A DNA stretch of 64,000 nucleotides from Cavia porcellus. Taxonomy: Eukaryota; Chordata; Mammalia; Rodentia; Caviidae. The notes beneath the pieces were generated by a model. It saw only the letters and a list, made by a program, of their open reading frames with translations. It had not been told where the DNA came from and did not search any database. Both the position numbers and the translations under genes were made by a program. Below, piece after piece: positions 49,381 to 59,224 of this stretch. Location of the stretch: positions 63,054,001 through 63,118,000 of the forward strand of contig NW_026947489.1 of NCBI RefSeq assembly GCF_034190915.1. The letters run 5' to 3'. Positions within the stretch are counted from its first letter, which is position 1, and each line of letters starts with the position of its first letter.

Positions 49381-50309
49381 CTTTGTTCCTTATATATAAG
49401 CGTATATAGGAGGCCCAGCTTCCTTCCCTGTCAGCCACGGTCTGTTTGAATTGCACCAGCTAGGTGTTCCTGCCCACTGCAGTGTACTAGGGAGACACAG
49501 ACCTGGGCAGTCTATGCCGGCCTGCCCCTCCAGGTCAACCTACTGAAGGCTTCACCACTGGGGTGCACCTCCAGGCGCTGGGACCTGGGTTGGGCTAGCC
49601 TACTGGATCTCAGCCAGCAGTGTCTCGCAGGCCAGACACTCCCCACCAATCCTGCTTGAGAGGGGAATATGTGAACGAAGTCACTGTAGCATCTCGTTCT
49701 GGGCAGTCTGCCCAGTCCAAGTATGTCCTCCACTGAAGGCTCCTTCTCTATGGAAGGGTCCCGATCCGGTCACTCACCGCAAGTCGATGCAGGGCACCCG
49801 GCCAGCCCCGCTCCCAACTCCATTCAATGCTTCCCACTCTCCGAGCTTTCGTGCCTCTCTCCCTGCTGTGCCGACAGGGACGCAACAGCGGCTGCAGGAT
49901 CGCAGTTTCCAGTGGCATGAGGTCCGGCTTCCGTGCTGAGACCTTATCTGTTTCTGCTGTATCATCAGGATTGCGTTTCTAGTTGGTTTCTCTTAATTTA
50001 GTTCATTCCTGGGTCTGCAAAGAATATCCCCCCTTGCCTAGGACTTCCTGTCCGGTACGATTCCTGGATTTCAAGTGCAGTTTCTCAGAGAGCCTCCAAG
50101 GCTGCTGCTATCTATCTACCATGTTCTTCCGGACTCCATAACTTGGGGACTTATCGAAATAAAAATATAAAAAGGTCTGGGAATGGAGTTCAGTTCCAAA
50201 ACCTTGGGCATAATTTCCAGTACTAGAGGAGAAAAGTACATTGAAATGCGAAAGGTGGAAACACTTCTTGTGGCTCAACTTCCAAATAAGGAAGGACTGA
50301 CTTTAGTTT

Positions 50310-50311
50310 TT

Positions 50312-50345
<34 letters not shown>

Positions 50346-50489
50346 TCTTTTTGAGGCAGGGTCTTCCTATACAGTTCACGCTGGCCTTGAGCTCACATTG
50401 TAACCCAAGGCTGGTCTCAAACTCACAGTGATCCTCCTGCCTCAGCCTCTGAGGGCTGGGACTACAGGCATGTGCCACCACACCCGGCT
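50310..50489 (-). mobile_element. B1-type SINE, full length, T25 tail
   Basis: 'gtctttttgaggcagggtctt', 'gctcacattgtaacccaaggc' and 'tgtgccaccacacccggct'. Little diverged. Confidence 0.94.
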
Positions 50490-50900
50490 TATATAAATAT
50501 ATGTATATATTTCTGGTTTTGTTTGTCTCATTCTTTTACGACTGACTTCAGACAGTAGTTTGTGTGTATCATGATAAATATATCATGCAGTCCATCAGTT
50601 ACTAAATTAACTAAAAGACCTTAATCTGCCAGCTGGGAAAAAATAGAAAATATTTAGTAGTCATTTAAAAGCTAAGAAAAAGCTAAGAATTATTTTTACA
50701 AGTTAGAAGGTCAGTTCGAGCTGATCTGTAATTCCAGAATACCATGTCATTTCTTTTTATCTTGGGAATAAATGTGTATGTTTTCTGCTATATTCTCCTC
50801 TAATTTATTCAACTCTTGGTCCTTTCTCAAAGTTTGATGGAGTTTAATCAAGGGGAAAATATTAACTGGAAATATTATTACCTGTAATAAAACATGTGAA
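50490..50900. other. AT-rich stretch, nothing recognised
   Basis: Contains 'aagctaagaaaaagctaagaa' (50,670), a short direct repeat. No gene seen. Confidence 0.4.
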
Positions 50901-50902
50901 GA

Positions 50903-51084
50903 AGAGTACAGTGGTGGATGCATGTGATCCCAGCTACTTAAGAGATTGAGGAGGATTGCAAGCATGAAACCAGTTTGGGAAATTTATGTCAAAAATAAAA
51001 CTAAAAAGAGCTCAGGATGTAGCTCAGTGTTAGAGCACTTGTCTAGCATGCATGAGGTCCTGGATTCAATCCCCAAAAAGACAA
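50903..51084 (+). mobile_element. B1-ID composite SINE
   Basis: B1 half 'cagtggtggatgcatgtgatc' with 'agtttgggaaatttatgtca', then ID half 'ctcaggatgtagctcagtgt', 'cttgtctagcatgcatgagg' and 'gattcaatccccaaaaag'. Confidence 0.85.
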
Positions 51085-51164
51085 ACAAGTGACTATGATC
51101 AGCCTTGGCTTTGATCTACTGCCAGGAAGCTAACTTTCCATTTAAATTTCCTTTTTAACTGTAT

Positions 51165-51255
51165 ATTGCTCATTTCTTTCCTCCCTTTCTCTTGCCTCCA
51201 CCCTCCTCTTCACCCTCCCCACTTTCTCTCCCCTCCTTCCTCCTCTTCTCTCCTA
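51165..51255. repeat. CT-rich low-complexity tract
   Basis: Almost pure pyrimidine on this strand, grown beside the B1 at 51,256. Confidence 0.85.
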
Positions 51256-51360
51256 TTCTCTCTGATAGGAGTCTTGCTATGTTATCTAAATTGATTTTGA
51301 ACTCCTGGACTCAGCTTCCCCAGTAGTGGGAACTATAGGCATGTGAACCATGCCTAACTT
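51256..51360 (-). mobile_element. B1-type SINE (old)
   Basis: 'gataggagtcttgctatgtta', 'attttgaactcctggactcag' and 'atgtgaaccatgcctaac'. Confidence 0.75.
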
Positions 51361-51368
51361 TTACTGAG

Positions 51369-51763
51369 TGTCATGGTTACTTTTCGCTCATTGCTGGGAC
51401 AATATATGTGACACTCATAATGAAGGAAGGAAAGATTTATTTAGCTCACTGTTTGTAGAGGTTTCAGTCCATAATCAACTGGCTCCAGGGCACAGTGGCA
51501 TGGCACCAGGGCAGCACTTTAAGGCAGCAGCCAGCTAAAAGTAGCCAGAGCAAAAGGGGAAAATAAGCCTCTTCTCCTTCCTTATATTGTAAGCAGGCCA
51601 TTCCCCAGCCCCTCCCAGGATGGATATAGCACACAGGCCACCTCTGTGTCCTCCTTTTGAACAGACTGAGGATATTTACAAAGTAAGGAATCCTGGCTTC
51701 CTGCTGCTTCTCTTAGTCAAATTTCTAAACTCCTCAGGTTGACACAATGTATCAATCATAACA
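51369..51763 (-). mobile_element. MaLR-type LTR, perfect 5-bp target duplication
   Basis: TG...CA ends ('tgtcatggttacttttcgctc' to 'atcaatcataaca') flanked by exact 'ctgag' at 51,364 and 51,764. The complement has a TATA-like segment ('acaatataaggaagg') and an 'aataaat' signal, in the order U3-R-U5. Confidence 0.92.
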
Positions 51764-51768
51764 CTGAG

Positions 51769-53210
51769 AGATTTCTATTAAAAATAAAAAATGTATAGGT
51801 GGATGTGGAAAGGAATGTTTCTCTCTCCCTTAGTCCTTCCCAATCGAAGAGTAGTATAAGAATCTTAAGTATTTTTGTTTGTTTCTTATCTTAAATTTTT
51901 GGTTGAGGGCACTGCTCAGCTCTATATGTAGGCAGGTTAATCGTATTTGGTTTGGGAAGTATTTATCTAAGCACTGTTAATTCAAGGGTTTATTAACCCT
52001 AAATTTACCTCTGTCTCATCCACCTTCAAGCCTGAGGATGCTAAATAAGAGATTTGCAGGGACATTTAGCAGCCAACTTTTGCCTCCTGCTATGGGTGTC
52101 TAGAAGTCTGTCGTCGCTACCCTAAATATGCAGTTGCCTGAGATTCCAGCGGAGCTTCTGCAACACTGGGACTGCTCCCCAAACAGAAACAAATCATCTG
52201 GTTGAAACCACATTGCCCCTTCCAGCCATAAGGACTTTCCAGAGCTGTAAAACCAGAATTGAGATCTTGATCAACCAGACTGTAGCAACCGGCATAATCT
52301 CTGGCCTCTTTTCTTTGTTAATGAACCAGCCTGATCTGCATCAGAGCTATCGGAGCCTCATCAAGATGAAGTCATTTCTCCAGTTAAAGGTTTTGCCATA
52401 AATTTGTGATTTATCTTAGTTTTAATTTCCCTTATTGCTAAAGCAAGGAGTCACACTAGATAGTGACACAAGTAGTTCCTTAAAGTCTTATGGCATCACC
52501 GCTTTTTGGCCATGCTTACATATGAGAAGATGTCTGTGCTGATTGTGAGTACCTAAGGTTTGGCCTTGTCAGGCGGTCCATGAAGCCATTTCCTTGGATC
52601 ACAACCAAGGAGCAGGATTTAGGTTAGTACTCTTAGTGCTATTGCTAAATTCTTTCCAGTTTGGGCAAGTTAGATTTAGGAGACGCTTTCCTAGCCTGCC
52701 ATACAGCTTTCAAATTCTGCTTGTGTCTCAAACTTCCAGAAATGGAAGCAATGGGTTCTGACTTCAACCCAATACTGCAAATAACAAAACAAAAACTTCT
52801 GATATTATAAAAGTGCAATAAAATAATTTGGGGTTTAGACATTTCTTGTTCAACAAGCAGATATAAAATCGGAGTGCCTCTTTTTTAAATGGCACTGTCT
52901 GCAATGACTTGTTAACTAATGAATGCGTTTTGACACATGGCAAGGAGCAAATAATTCTTACTTACACTTTGAGTAGTTGAGATGCATCAAATACGATCTA
53001 GTTTACATTTATTGTATATTTAACTAGAATATAAATCTAAAAATAAAGGGATAATTATCAGCTTTATTATGAGAAAGAGATGTCATACAGATGAGCTGAA
53101 TTCACATATAGTCAGCTAACTTTATTTCCCCTTCTTATATCAGCCTGCTATTATATATTACATGTCACATATTTGTCTTTGTAGACAAATTTGTCTCTGC
53201 AGAAGAGTAA
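51769..53210. other. About 1.4 kb without recognised repeats
   Basis: 52,000-52,400 is GC-richer than its flanks, with a 62-codon frame (52,213-52,401) of balanced composition but no family match. It could be an unrecognised LTR or a conserved segment. No splice signals or poly(A) context argue for an exon. Confidence 0.4.
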
Positions 53211-53212
53211 TT

Positions 53213-53300
53213 GCTGGGCTAGGGCTGTAGTTCAGTGGCACAGCACCTGCTGGCAGGCATGACATCCTGATTTTGATTCCCAGCACCAAAAAAAAAAAAG
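53213..53300 (+). mobile_element. ID-type SINE
   Basis: 'gctgggctagggctgtagttc', 'agcacctgctggcaggcatga' and 'ttttgattcccagcacc', then A12. Confidence 0.88.
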
Positions 53301-53595
53301 CTTAACTGTGCTTAACATATGGATTACTTCCTCCATATATTCACATAACAAGAATTTTAGTTGTTAATGAACAAAGATCATTTTAGTCCTGATGTTCACA
53401 TTTTATGATTCTCAATTGCCAAAGTGTTGCCTTTACCAAAAGATCTTTTCATTACCAGAAACTGCTCTGCCTCCAAATTACTAATGCATTTAATCGACTC
53501 ATCAACCACAACCTTCTGTCTTCTGGATTCACTTGTTCAAATGTGCTATTACCACTCTTCTTTAATTTCACCAACACTTTCATTCTGTTGGCTTC

Positions 53596-53962
53596 TGTGT
53601 TAGTTACCTTTCTGAGGCTGAGACAAATACCTACTATGTACAATTTAAATGAGAAAAGACACATTTCAACTCACAGTTTCAAAAGACTCAGGTCTACTGA
53701 CTCCAAGGCAGAAAGCTGTTCACATCATGGCAGTAAATAAGCAGGAAGAGAGAGAGCAAAGAGAAGGAGGCAGAGTGAGAGAGAGCAGCTGGCATATCCC
53801 AGTGACCTACTTCCTCCAAAGGAACTCCACCTCTTAATAGCCCATTCAGTATTCAGCCTTATTGATGGAGGAGGTTAAGGACCTTATGATCCAATCACAT
53901 TCGAGACACACCATTTCTGAACACGAGGGTTTAGGGGAACTTTCTGGAGCTAAACCATAACA
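53596..53962 (-). mobile_element. MaLR (MST-like) LTR, older
   Basis: 'tgtgttagttacctttctgag' to 'gagctaaaccataaca'. Inner blocks 'actccaaggcagaaagctgtt' and 'cattcgagacacaccatttct'. A GA-rich patch at 53,745-53,785. Flanks are only weakly alike (gcttc/gcacc). Confidence 0.78.
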
Positions 53963-54358
53963 GCACCCTCTTACTTTTACTTTGAAATTTGTGCAACTTA
54001 GATTTTGCCATTCTCCATCACGGTCATGCAGTTGTAAATACTGTCAAATTCTTTGCCCTTCTCTCCTCCCGTGTTATCTGTGTGGCAAAGCCTAACTCCC
54101 TGCTTTCTCTGCAAGCTGCACATAAACAATTGAGGATTGCTAGAGAAAAAATGCTGTAGCCTGGTGTAGGGTCACTATAAAACATAAACAATCTCAACTG
54201 TGAGTAGACCTTTTGTCTAGTAAATTCACTGTGTCCTGTGCTTTGGATTTTCTGTTTTATACTTTCTTTTATCTGTTCAGCTCTCCCAATGCTCTCTCAT
54301 TCCATTTTGCAGGTTTTCTCATAATCAAGAGGAAAAATAATAGTTACCAAGTGAAAAT
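53963..54358. other. No recognisable gene
   Basis: With 53,305-53,595 and 54,517-54,820 it forms one T/C-rich segment that the LTR and a B1 have split. It may be one old LINE or ERV remnant that I cannot name. Confidence 0.35.
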
Positions 54359-54516
54359 TTTACTGGGCGTGGTGGTGCATGCTTGTAATCCCAGTACTTG
54401 GGAGGCGGAGGCAGGAAGATCACTGAGAGTTTGAGGCCAGCCTGAGGTACATAGCGAGTTCGAGTCCACATTACAGCACAAGACCCTGTCTTCAAACAGA
54501 ATGAAACAAAACAAAT
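54359..54516 (+). mobile_element. B1-type SINE, target duplication
   Basis: 'ttactgggcgtggtggtgcat', 'cttgggaggcggaggcagga' and 'aagaccctgtcttcaaacag'. Flanks 'tgaaaattt' repeat on both sides. Confidence 0.93.
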
Positions 54517-54825
54517 GAAAATTTCCTCTCTTTGCAGATACCAATAGACTCATCTGTATCTGAATCTTTTCTTTTTTGTCCTCCACTTGTGACTTAAATT
54601 CCATCACTGTCCTCTTTCTTAGAGAACTAACTCCATTAGTTATTGCCTTTTCTGCATCTTTAACTTCTTTTTTCACTAGATCTTTTCCTCTAAGATATTC
54701 AAAAATATCTCTCTAATCTCTTTCATATTAAGAAAAAACATCTTTCCAATTGCCATCCATCACACTTTACTTTTATAACAAAAATTTTCAAAACTTTTGT
54801 CTCCATACCCTTACTTTTCAATCCT
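54517..54825. other. No recognisable gene
   Basis: T/C-rich continuation of the segment described at 53,963. Confidence 0.35.
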
Positions 54826-54976
54826 TTTTTGTTTGGTTGTTATTTGTTTGTTGTTATGTTGTAGTTTTTTAAAACTGGGTCTCACTTTATTGTGTAGGGT
54901 GGCTTCAAACTTGTGGTGATCCTCCACTCTTAGCCTCTTGAGTGCTGGGATCACAGGTGTGTACCACTACATCCTA
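54826..54976 (-). mobile_element. B1-type SINE (old)
   Basis: (TTTG)n-like tail, 'aactgggtctcactttattg', 'tgtggtgatcctccactctt' and 'gtgtaccactacatcct'. Confidence 0.82.
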
Positions 54977-55029
54977 AAAAGAATGTATATTCATATTCTC
55001 TGCCTCTGCCTTTCCCCCTATCCATATAG

Positions 55030-55060
55030 TCATTCATTCATTTATTCACTCATTCATACC
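55030..55060. repeat. (TCAT)n microsatellite, imperfect
   Basis: About seven TCAT-like units. Confidence 0.85.
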
Positions 55061-55154
55061 ATAGAAAATAATATAAGAACTTTGCCTGCATAGTTCTCTG
55101 CCCCTGCCCTATACTGCCCTATCTTTTATTTTTGTGTTTATCATTCCCTTACTT

Positions 55155-55303
55155 AATTTTTTTTTGTATTTATGAGACAATGTCTCGTTATGCAGTTCAG
55201 GCTGGCTTTGAGCTTACTTTGTGGCCCAGGTTGGTCTCAAACTTACAACGATCCTCTTGCCTCAACTGCCTGAGTGCTGAGATTCAGGTGTGTGCCCAGC
55301 TGT
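55155..55303 (-). mobile_element. B1-type SINE
   Basis: 'tatttatgagacaatgtctcg', 'cttactttgtggcccaggttg' and 'gattcaggtgtgtgcccag'. The last few 5' bases are shortened. Confidence 0.88.
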
Positions 55304-55379
55304 TAATTTTTAAAATTTCTTACTGGAAATATATAGGAAAGCGTATAATTGTAAGCTAAACATCTTGAATTATCAGAAT

Positions 55380-56044
55380 GTAAACATATGCATACCTACT
55401 ACCCAGACCAACATTTAGGCACTCTAGAAGCTTCCTCTATGCGACCTCCCAGTCACAATTTCTTTGTCTTTCCCAAAGTTGGTCACTACCCTGATTTCTA
55501 ACGGAATAAGGTAATTTTGCCAATTTTTTGAAATTTATGTAAATAGTATCATATTTTCTTATGGCTACCTTGTATTAGTCAATAATACACTTGCACATTT
55601 CATATATGTAATTACATGTGTAGCAGGAGTTCATTTTTTATCATAGAATTTATTATATCAATAGTTTTCTATCAATTTTATTATTGGACATTTAGTGTTA
55701 TTTTCAGTTTTAGGTCATTGTGTAGACTATGACATGAAAATCCTAAATCAAGTCTTTTGTTATATACATGTACATATTTCTTTTGAGTAATATACACAAT
55801 CACATATTCCTTTTGGATATCTATTTGGATGTATTATAATAGCTATCCATAGAGTATATGTATGTTTAACTTTAGTAGATAATATCAAACTGTTCTCAAA
55901 TTTGTTATATCAATTTACTCTTTCATCAAGAAATGTAACAAATTTGCTAGTTGTCATCTTTCTCAGAGTTTGATTTTATTTTAGGCGTCTCATGAGTATA
56001 TTTCATTGTGGTTTTAATTTTCATCTCCATATTAGTAATATGGT
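55380..56044 (-). mobile_element. Ancient L1 (L1M-type) fragment
   Basis: 'ctacccagaccaacatttagg', 'gcgacctcccagtcacaattt', 'ccctgatttctaacggaata', 'tgtgtagcaggagttcatttt', 'ttattggacatttagtgttat' and 'tttaactttagtagataatat' follow the complement of an L1M ORF2 end and 3' UTR. It is cut by the LTR at 56,045 and may resume after it. Confidence 0.78.
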
Positions 56045-56405
56045 TATCTTACTTACTTTTCTCTCATTGCTGGGACAAAACACCTGATGCCCAAAATGAA
56101 AGAAGGAAACGTTTATTTAGCTTACAGTTTGTAGAGGTCCAGTCCATACTCAGCTGGCTCCAAGGCAGGGTGGTATGGCACATGGGCAGTCATTCATGGC
56201 AACAGAAGGTACCAAAGACAGCAAGAAGGAGGAGCGAGCATGCCTCCTCTCTCTTATATTGGCTGCCAGCTCCCCGCCCCTGGGTGGGCACAGCACTCAC
56301 ACCCTGAATCCCAGCACTAGTCAACAAACCAATCACAAATAACTAGATTTAGCCACCTTTGACTGCATGAAGCTTTGGAAGGACATCCAAATATAAACCA
56401 TAACA
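56045..56405 (-). mobile_element. MaLR-type LTR, perfect 5-bp target duplication
   Basis: The complement starts 'tgttatggtttatatttggat', has 'ccaatataagag' as TATA region and 'aataaacgtttcc' as poly(A)-signal region. Exact flanks 'atggt' at 56,040 and 56,406. Same group as 3,896 and 33,422. Confidence 0.93.
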
Positions 56406-56496
56406 ATGGTTGGTCATCTCTTCCTATGTTTATGCTGGCCACTTTTATATAAAGTGATTAAGTCAGAGTTGATTGTTTTCCAGTTTTTTGCTTTGT

Positions 56497-56570
56497 TCCC
56501 TCTCATCTTCCTCCTCTTTCTCTTCTTTTCTCTCCCCTGTCCCTCTCTCTCCTCTTCCTCCTTCCCTTCC
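56497..56570. repeat. CT-rich low-complexity tract
   Basis: Pyrimidine-rich, next to the degraded SINE at 56,572. Confidence 0.85.
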
Positions 56571-56571
56571 T

Positions 56572-56656
56572 CAGTACTGAACGCAGAACCATTGTACTGA
56601 GCTACATTACCAGCACTTTACTGGGATTACAAGTGTGAATCATCACAACTGGCTTA
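56572..56656 (-). mobile_element. Degraded ID/B1 SINE remnant
   Basis: 'cagtactgaacgcagaacca' and 'actgagctacattaccagcac' (ID), then 'ctgggattacaagtgtgaatc' and 'atcacaactggct' (B1 5' part). Confidence 0.68.
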
Positions 56657-56749
56657 TATTCCTTTTGCTTACAGATGTGTATATCTTTGTTTTCTAAACA
56701 AAGCTTACATGTGTTACAAATATCTTCTCCCATGTTGTAGCTTTATTTG

Positions 56750-56838
56750 ATTTTTTTTTTTTTTTTTGAACCAGGGATCAAATTTATCTCATGCTTACCA
56801 GGCAGGTGCTTATACCACTGAGCTAAATCCCTGGCCCA
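56750..56838 (-). mobile_element. ID-type SINE
   Basis: T18, 'gaaccagggatcaaatttatc', 'atgcttaccaggcaggtgct' and 'gagctaaatccctggccc'. Flanks 'gtagctttattt' and 'gtagcttattt' suggest a target duplication. Confidence 0.9.
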
Positions 56839-56961
56839 GTAGCTTATTTCTTTACTACTTCAAGTTTTATTTGTACAAAAGTTTTTCATTTTAATATAAT
56901 CAAAGTGTGAGTACTTTTCTTTAAGGTTAAACCTTTTTATATCTTGTTTAAGAAAACTGTG

Positions 56962-57083
56962 AAGCTGGGCTTGATGCCTTATTCCTGTAATCCCAGCAGT
57001 CAGGAAGGCAAATTAGGAGGATTCCAAATTTAAGGCCAGCCTGAGCTACAAAGTGAGACCCTATCTCAAAAATCTACATAAAT
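56962..57083 (+). mobile_element. B1-type SINE (single block)
   Basis: 'gaagctgggcttgatgcctta', 'cagtcaggaaggcaaattagg' and 'gaccctatctcaaaaatc'. Element 4 starts within about 5 bp of its tail. Confidence 0.85.
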
Positions 57084-57689
57084 AGAGACTTCTGGGAGAA
57101 CATGACAGATAGATAGCAGCAACTTCGGAGACTCTCTGAGAAATGGCACTTAAAATCCAGCAATCGAGCCTGGCGAGAAATCCTAAGCAAGGGGAGATAT
57201 ACTTTGCCAACCCAAGAACGAACTAAACTAAGAGAAACCAACTGGAAAAGCAATCCCGGTGATATAACAGGAATAGATAAGGTCTGAGCACAGAAGCTGG
57301 ACCCTGCACCATGGGAAGCTGTGATTTGAATTTCCAGCAGCCGCTGCTACGTCCCAATAGGGATGGCAAGGAGAGAGGTCTGAAAGCTCTGAAAGTGGGA
57401 AGTTGTGAATGGAGTTGAGAGCGGGACTGGCTGGGAGCCCTGCATTGACCTGTGGTGAGCGGATCGGTGACACTTCGATAGAGTAGGAGGCTTCAGCAAA
57501 GGACACACTGGGACCAGCGGGCTGGCCGGGATAGGATGCTGCAGTGACTTTAGTCACATACTCCCCTCTCAAGCGGGATTGGTGGGGAGTGCCTGACCTC
57601 CGTGACTCCACTGACCAAGACCCACTAGGCTAGCCCAAACAATGGCCCAGCACCTGGAGGTGCACCCTAGGAGTGAAGCCTTCGGTAGG

Positions 57690-58216
57690 TTGACCAGGAG
57701 GGGCGGGCCCAACATAGGCTGCCCAGGTCTGTCTCCCTAGTACACTGCAGTGGGCGGGAACATCTAGCCGGGGCAATTCAAACAAACTGTAACCTACAAA
57801 GAAAAAAAAAGGAACAAAAAATATGAGAAGAGGGAGCAACAAGAAAGGGTCCTTGGCCCCCAATCCTGAGAAACATGCAATAGTAGACACGGCACCAATA
57901 GACATAAAGCGCTATCTCCCCTGGAAGGGTGGGACCAGCAGAGGCTGCCCAGGTCTGTGTCTCCCTAACACACTGCAGTGAGCGGAAACACCTCGCTGGC
58001 GGATTCAAAAAAACTGTAACCAACAAAGAAACAAACTGGGCTTCCTATATATGCTTGTATGGAAGGGACAAAATGTATGGGAAGAGGGAGCAACAAGAAA
58101 TGGTCCTGAGACCCAAATCATGAGAACAATGATCCAGGAAAGGTACATGCAAAGGAGAATGAGTACAGAAAATATGCAATCTCAGACATTGCACCAATAG
58201 ATATAAAGTGATATCT
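57690..58216 (+). repeat. Duplicated 5' UTR/ORF1-start block in element 4
   Basis: 57,690-57,918 and 57,919-58,216 align: 'gcccaggtctgt', 'acactgcagtg', 'gggagcaacaagaaa' and 'gcaccaatagacataaagcg' / 'gcaccaatagatataaagtg'. The first copy is closest to element 3 ('ccttggcccccaatcctgag'). The second copy has an extra segment resembling element 1. The two halves thus come from different subfamilies. Confidence 0.8.
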
Positions 58217-59128
58217 CTAGAGCCTCATAGATGAGTTCAAAAGTGAAGCATTTAACGAAATAAAGCAAGATATAAGTACAACAGTTAGAGAAATGCTAAG
58301 CACCGCCCCCCCACCAAAAAAACAGATGGTGGAATGGAAGAACAGAAAAAAAGGGGAGAATTGTTTGATGGAGAAAATAGAGAAAACATAGAATGTGTGA
58401 AGCATGTTCAAAGAGATTACCAGGAAAATAAAAACTCTGTTGAAAGCTGCCACAACAGCTTGAAAGAAACAAAGGATAGGTTATCTGACCTGGAGGACAG
58501 ATTTGTAATGTGGGAGCATGAAATGAAAGACTTCTTAAAAATAACAAGGAAACAGCAATAATACAAAGACTAGAAGATGGTAAAAGGATCTATAACTTCA
58601 GAAGGTAAAAGAAGAAGTAGGGACACAAATAAATGAACTACAAAGGCTATTCACAGAAATAATCCAAGAGAATTTCCCTAATTTAGCAAAAGGTAAAGAT
58701 ACTCAGATATATGAGGCATACAGGACCCCAGCCACCTACAACCCAAACAGAGCTACACCCAGGCATATAATAATCAAAATTCCAGAAATCCAATATGACA
58801 ACAAACTATTAAAAGCCATCAGAGACAAGAAACAGATCACTTACAAGGGAACACCCATCAGAATTACAGCAGACTTCTTGGCACAAACCATCAAATCACA
58901 AAGAATGTGGGGGGAAATAATTCAAGTTTGAAAGATAACCTCCAGCCAAGATTGATATATCCTGCACAACTGTCCCTAGAAATTGATGGAAAAACAAGGT
59001 ACATCCAGGATAAAGAGGAACTAGGGGAATTTTCAACCACCAATCCAACTCTACAGAGAATACTGCAGGATATTCTAAAAAAGGAAAATACAAAGATTCC
59101 AGAAACAGTGGCAGAGAGGTCACAGTGA
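58077..59128 (+). pseudogene. L1-type ORF1 pseudogene of element 4
   Basis: From the ATG at 58,077 the frame is soon stopped. The coiled-coil part is open at 58,334-58,560 ('KRGELFDGENRENIEC'). The RRM part (about 58,630-58,890) contains 'IQENFPNLAKGKD' and 'NRATPRHIIIKIPEI'-like sequence. The C-terminal domain is open at 58,907-59,128 ('LQPRLIYPAQLSLEIDGK', 'EELGEFSTTNPTLQRILQ'). Domains are in the normal L1 ORF1p order. Several stops and frameshifts make it dead. Confidence 0.86.
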
Positions 59129-59224
59129 ATGGAACAGAAAGCAAAATGAAGAAGACAGACTGACAACTAATGACAGAAAAAGAGCTCAACAGAAATGAGG
59201 CAGAGAAGGTTGGATGATAGGAAC

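Larger units (their letters stand above)
48607..50137 (-). mobile_element. ORF1-only L1 derivative (HAL1-like), element 3, 3'-truncated
   Basis: The 5' end is at 50,137 (complement 'ccggaagaacatggtagata'). The 5' UTR is CpG-containing and GC-rich (49,500-49,950). ORF1 runs from about 49,380 to the break at 48,607. There is no C-terminal ORF1 domain, no 3' UTR and no poly(A). Yet the insert is flanked by an exact 15-bp duplication 'ataacttggggactt' (48,592-48,606 and 50,138-50,152). It interrupts the SINE at 48,508. The last bases before the target ('agagac') meet 'aag', the same three bases that come next in element 4 ('agagacaag'), so microhomology may have primed the insertion. Confidence 0.85.
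48508..50232 (+). mobile_element. B1-ID composite SINE split by element 3
   Basis: The B1 half is 48,508-48,606 ('aagctgggggtggtggtgcat' ... 'tggataacttggggactt'). It resumes at 50,138 with the duplicated 'ataacttggggactt', then an A-rich linker and an ID half 'ggtctgggaatggagttcagt' ending 'aatttccagtactagagg'. Confidence 0.88.

Noticed and set aside
51165..51255. Regulatory polypyrimidine or splice-associated tract
   Set aside because: It abuts an old SINE tail and has no acceptor or exon after it. Simple-sequence growth explains it.
53405..53740. 111-codon plus-strand frame
   Set aside because: Crosses the border of the LTR at 53,596. No motif.
57228..57611. 127-codon minus-strand frame
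   Set aside because: Antisense to the GC-rich 5' UTR of element 4. The equivalent region of element 3 (49,500-49,950) shows similar spurious frames.
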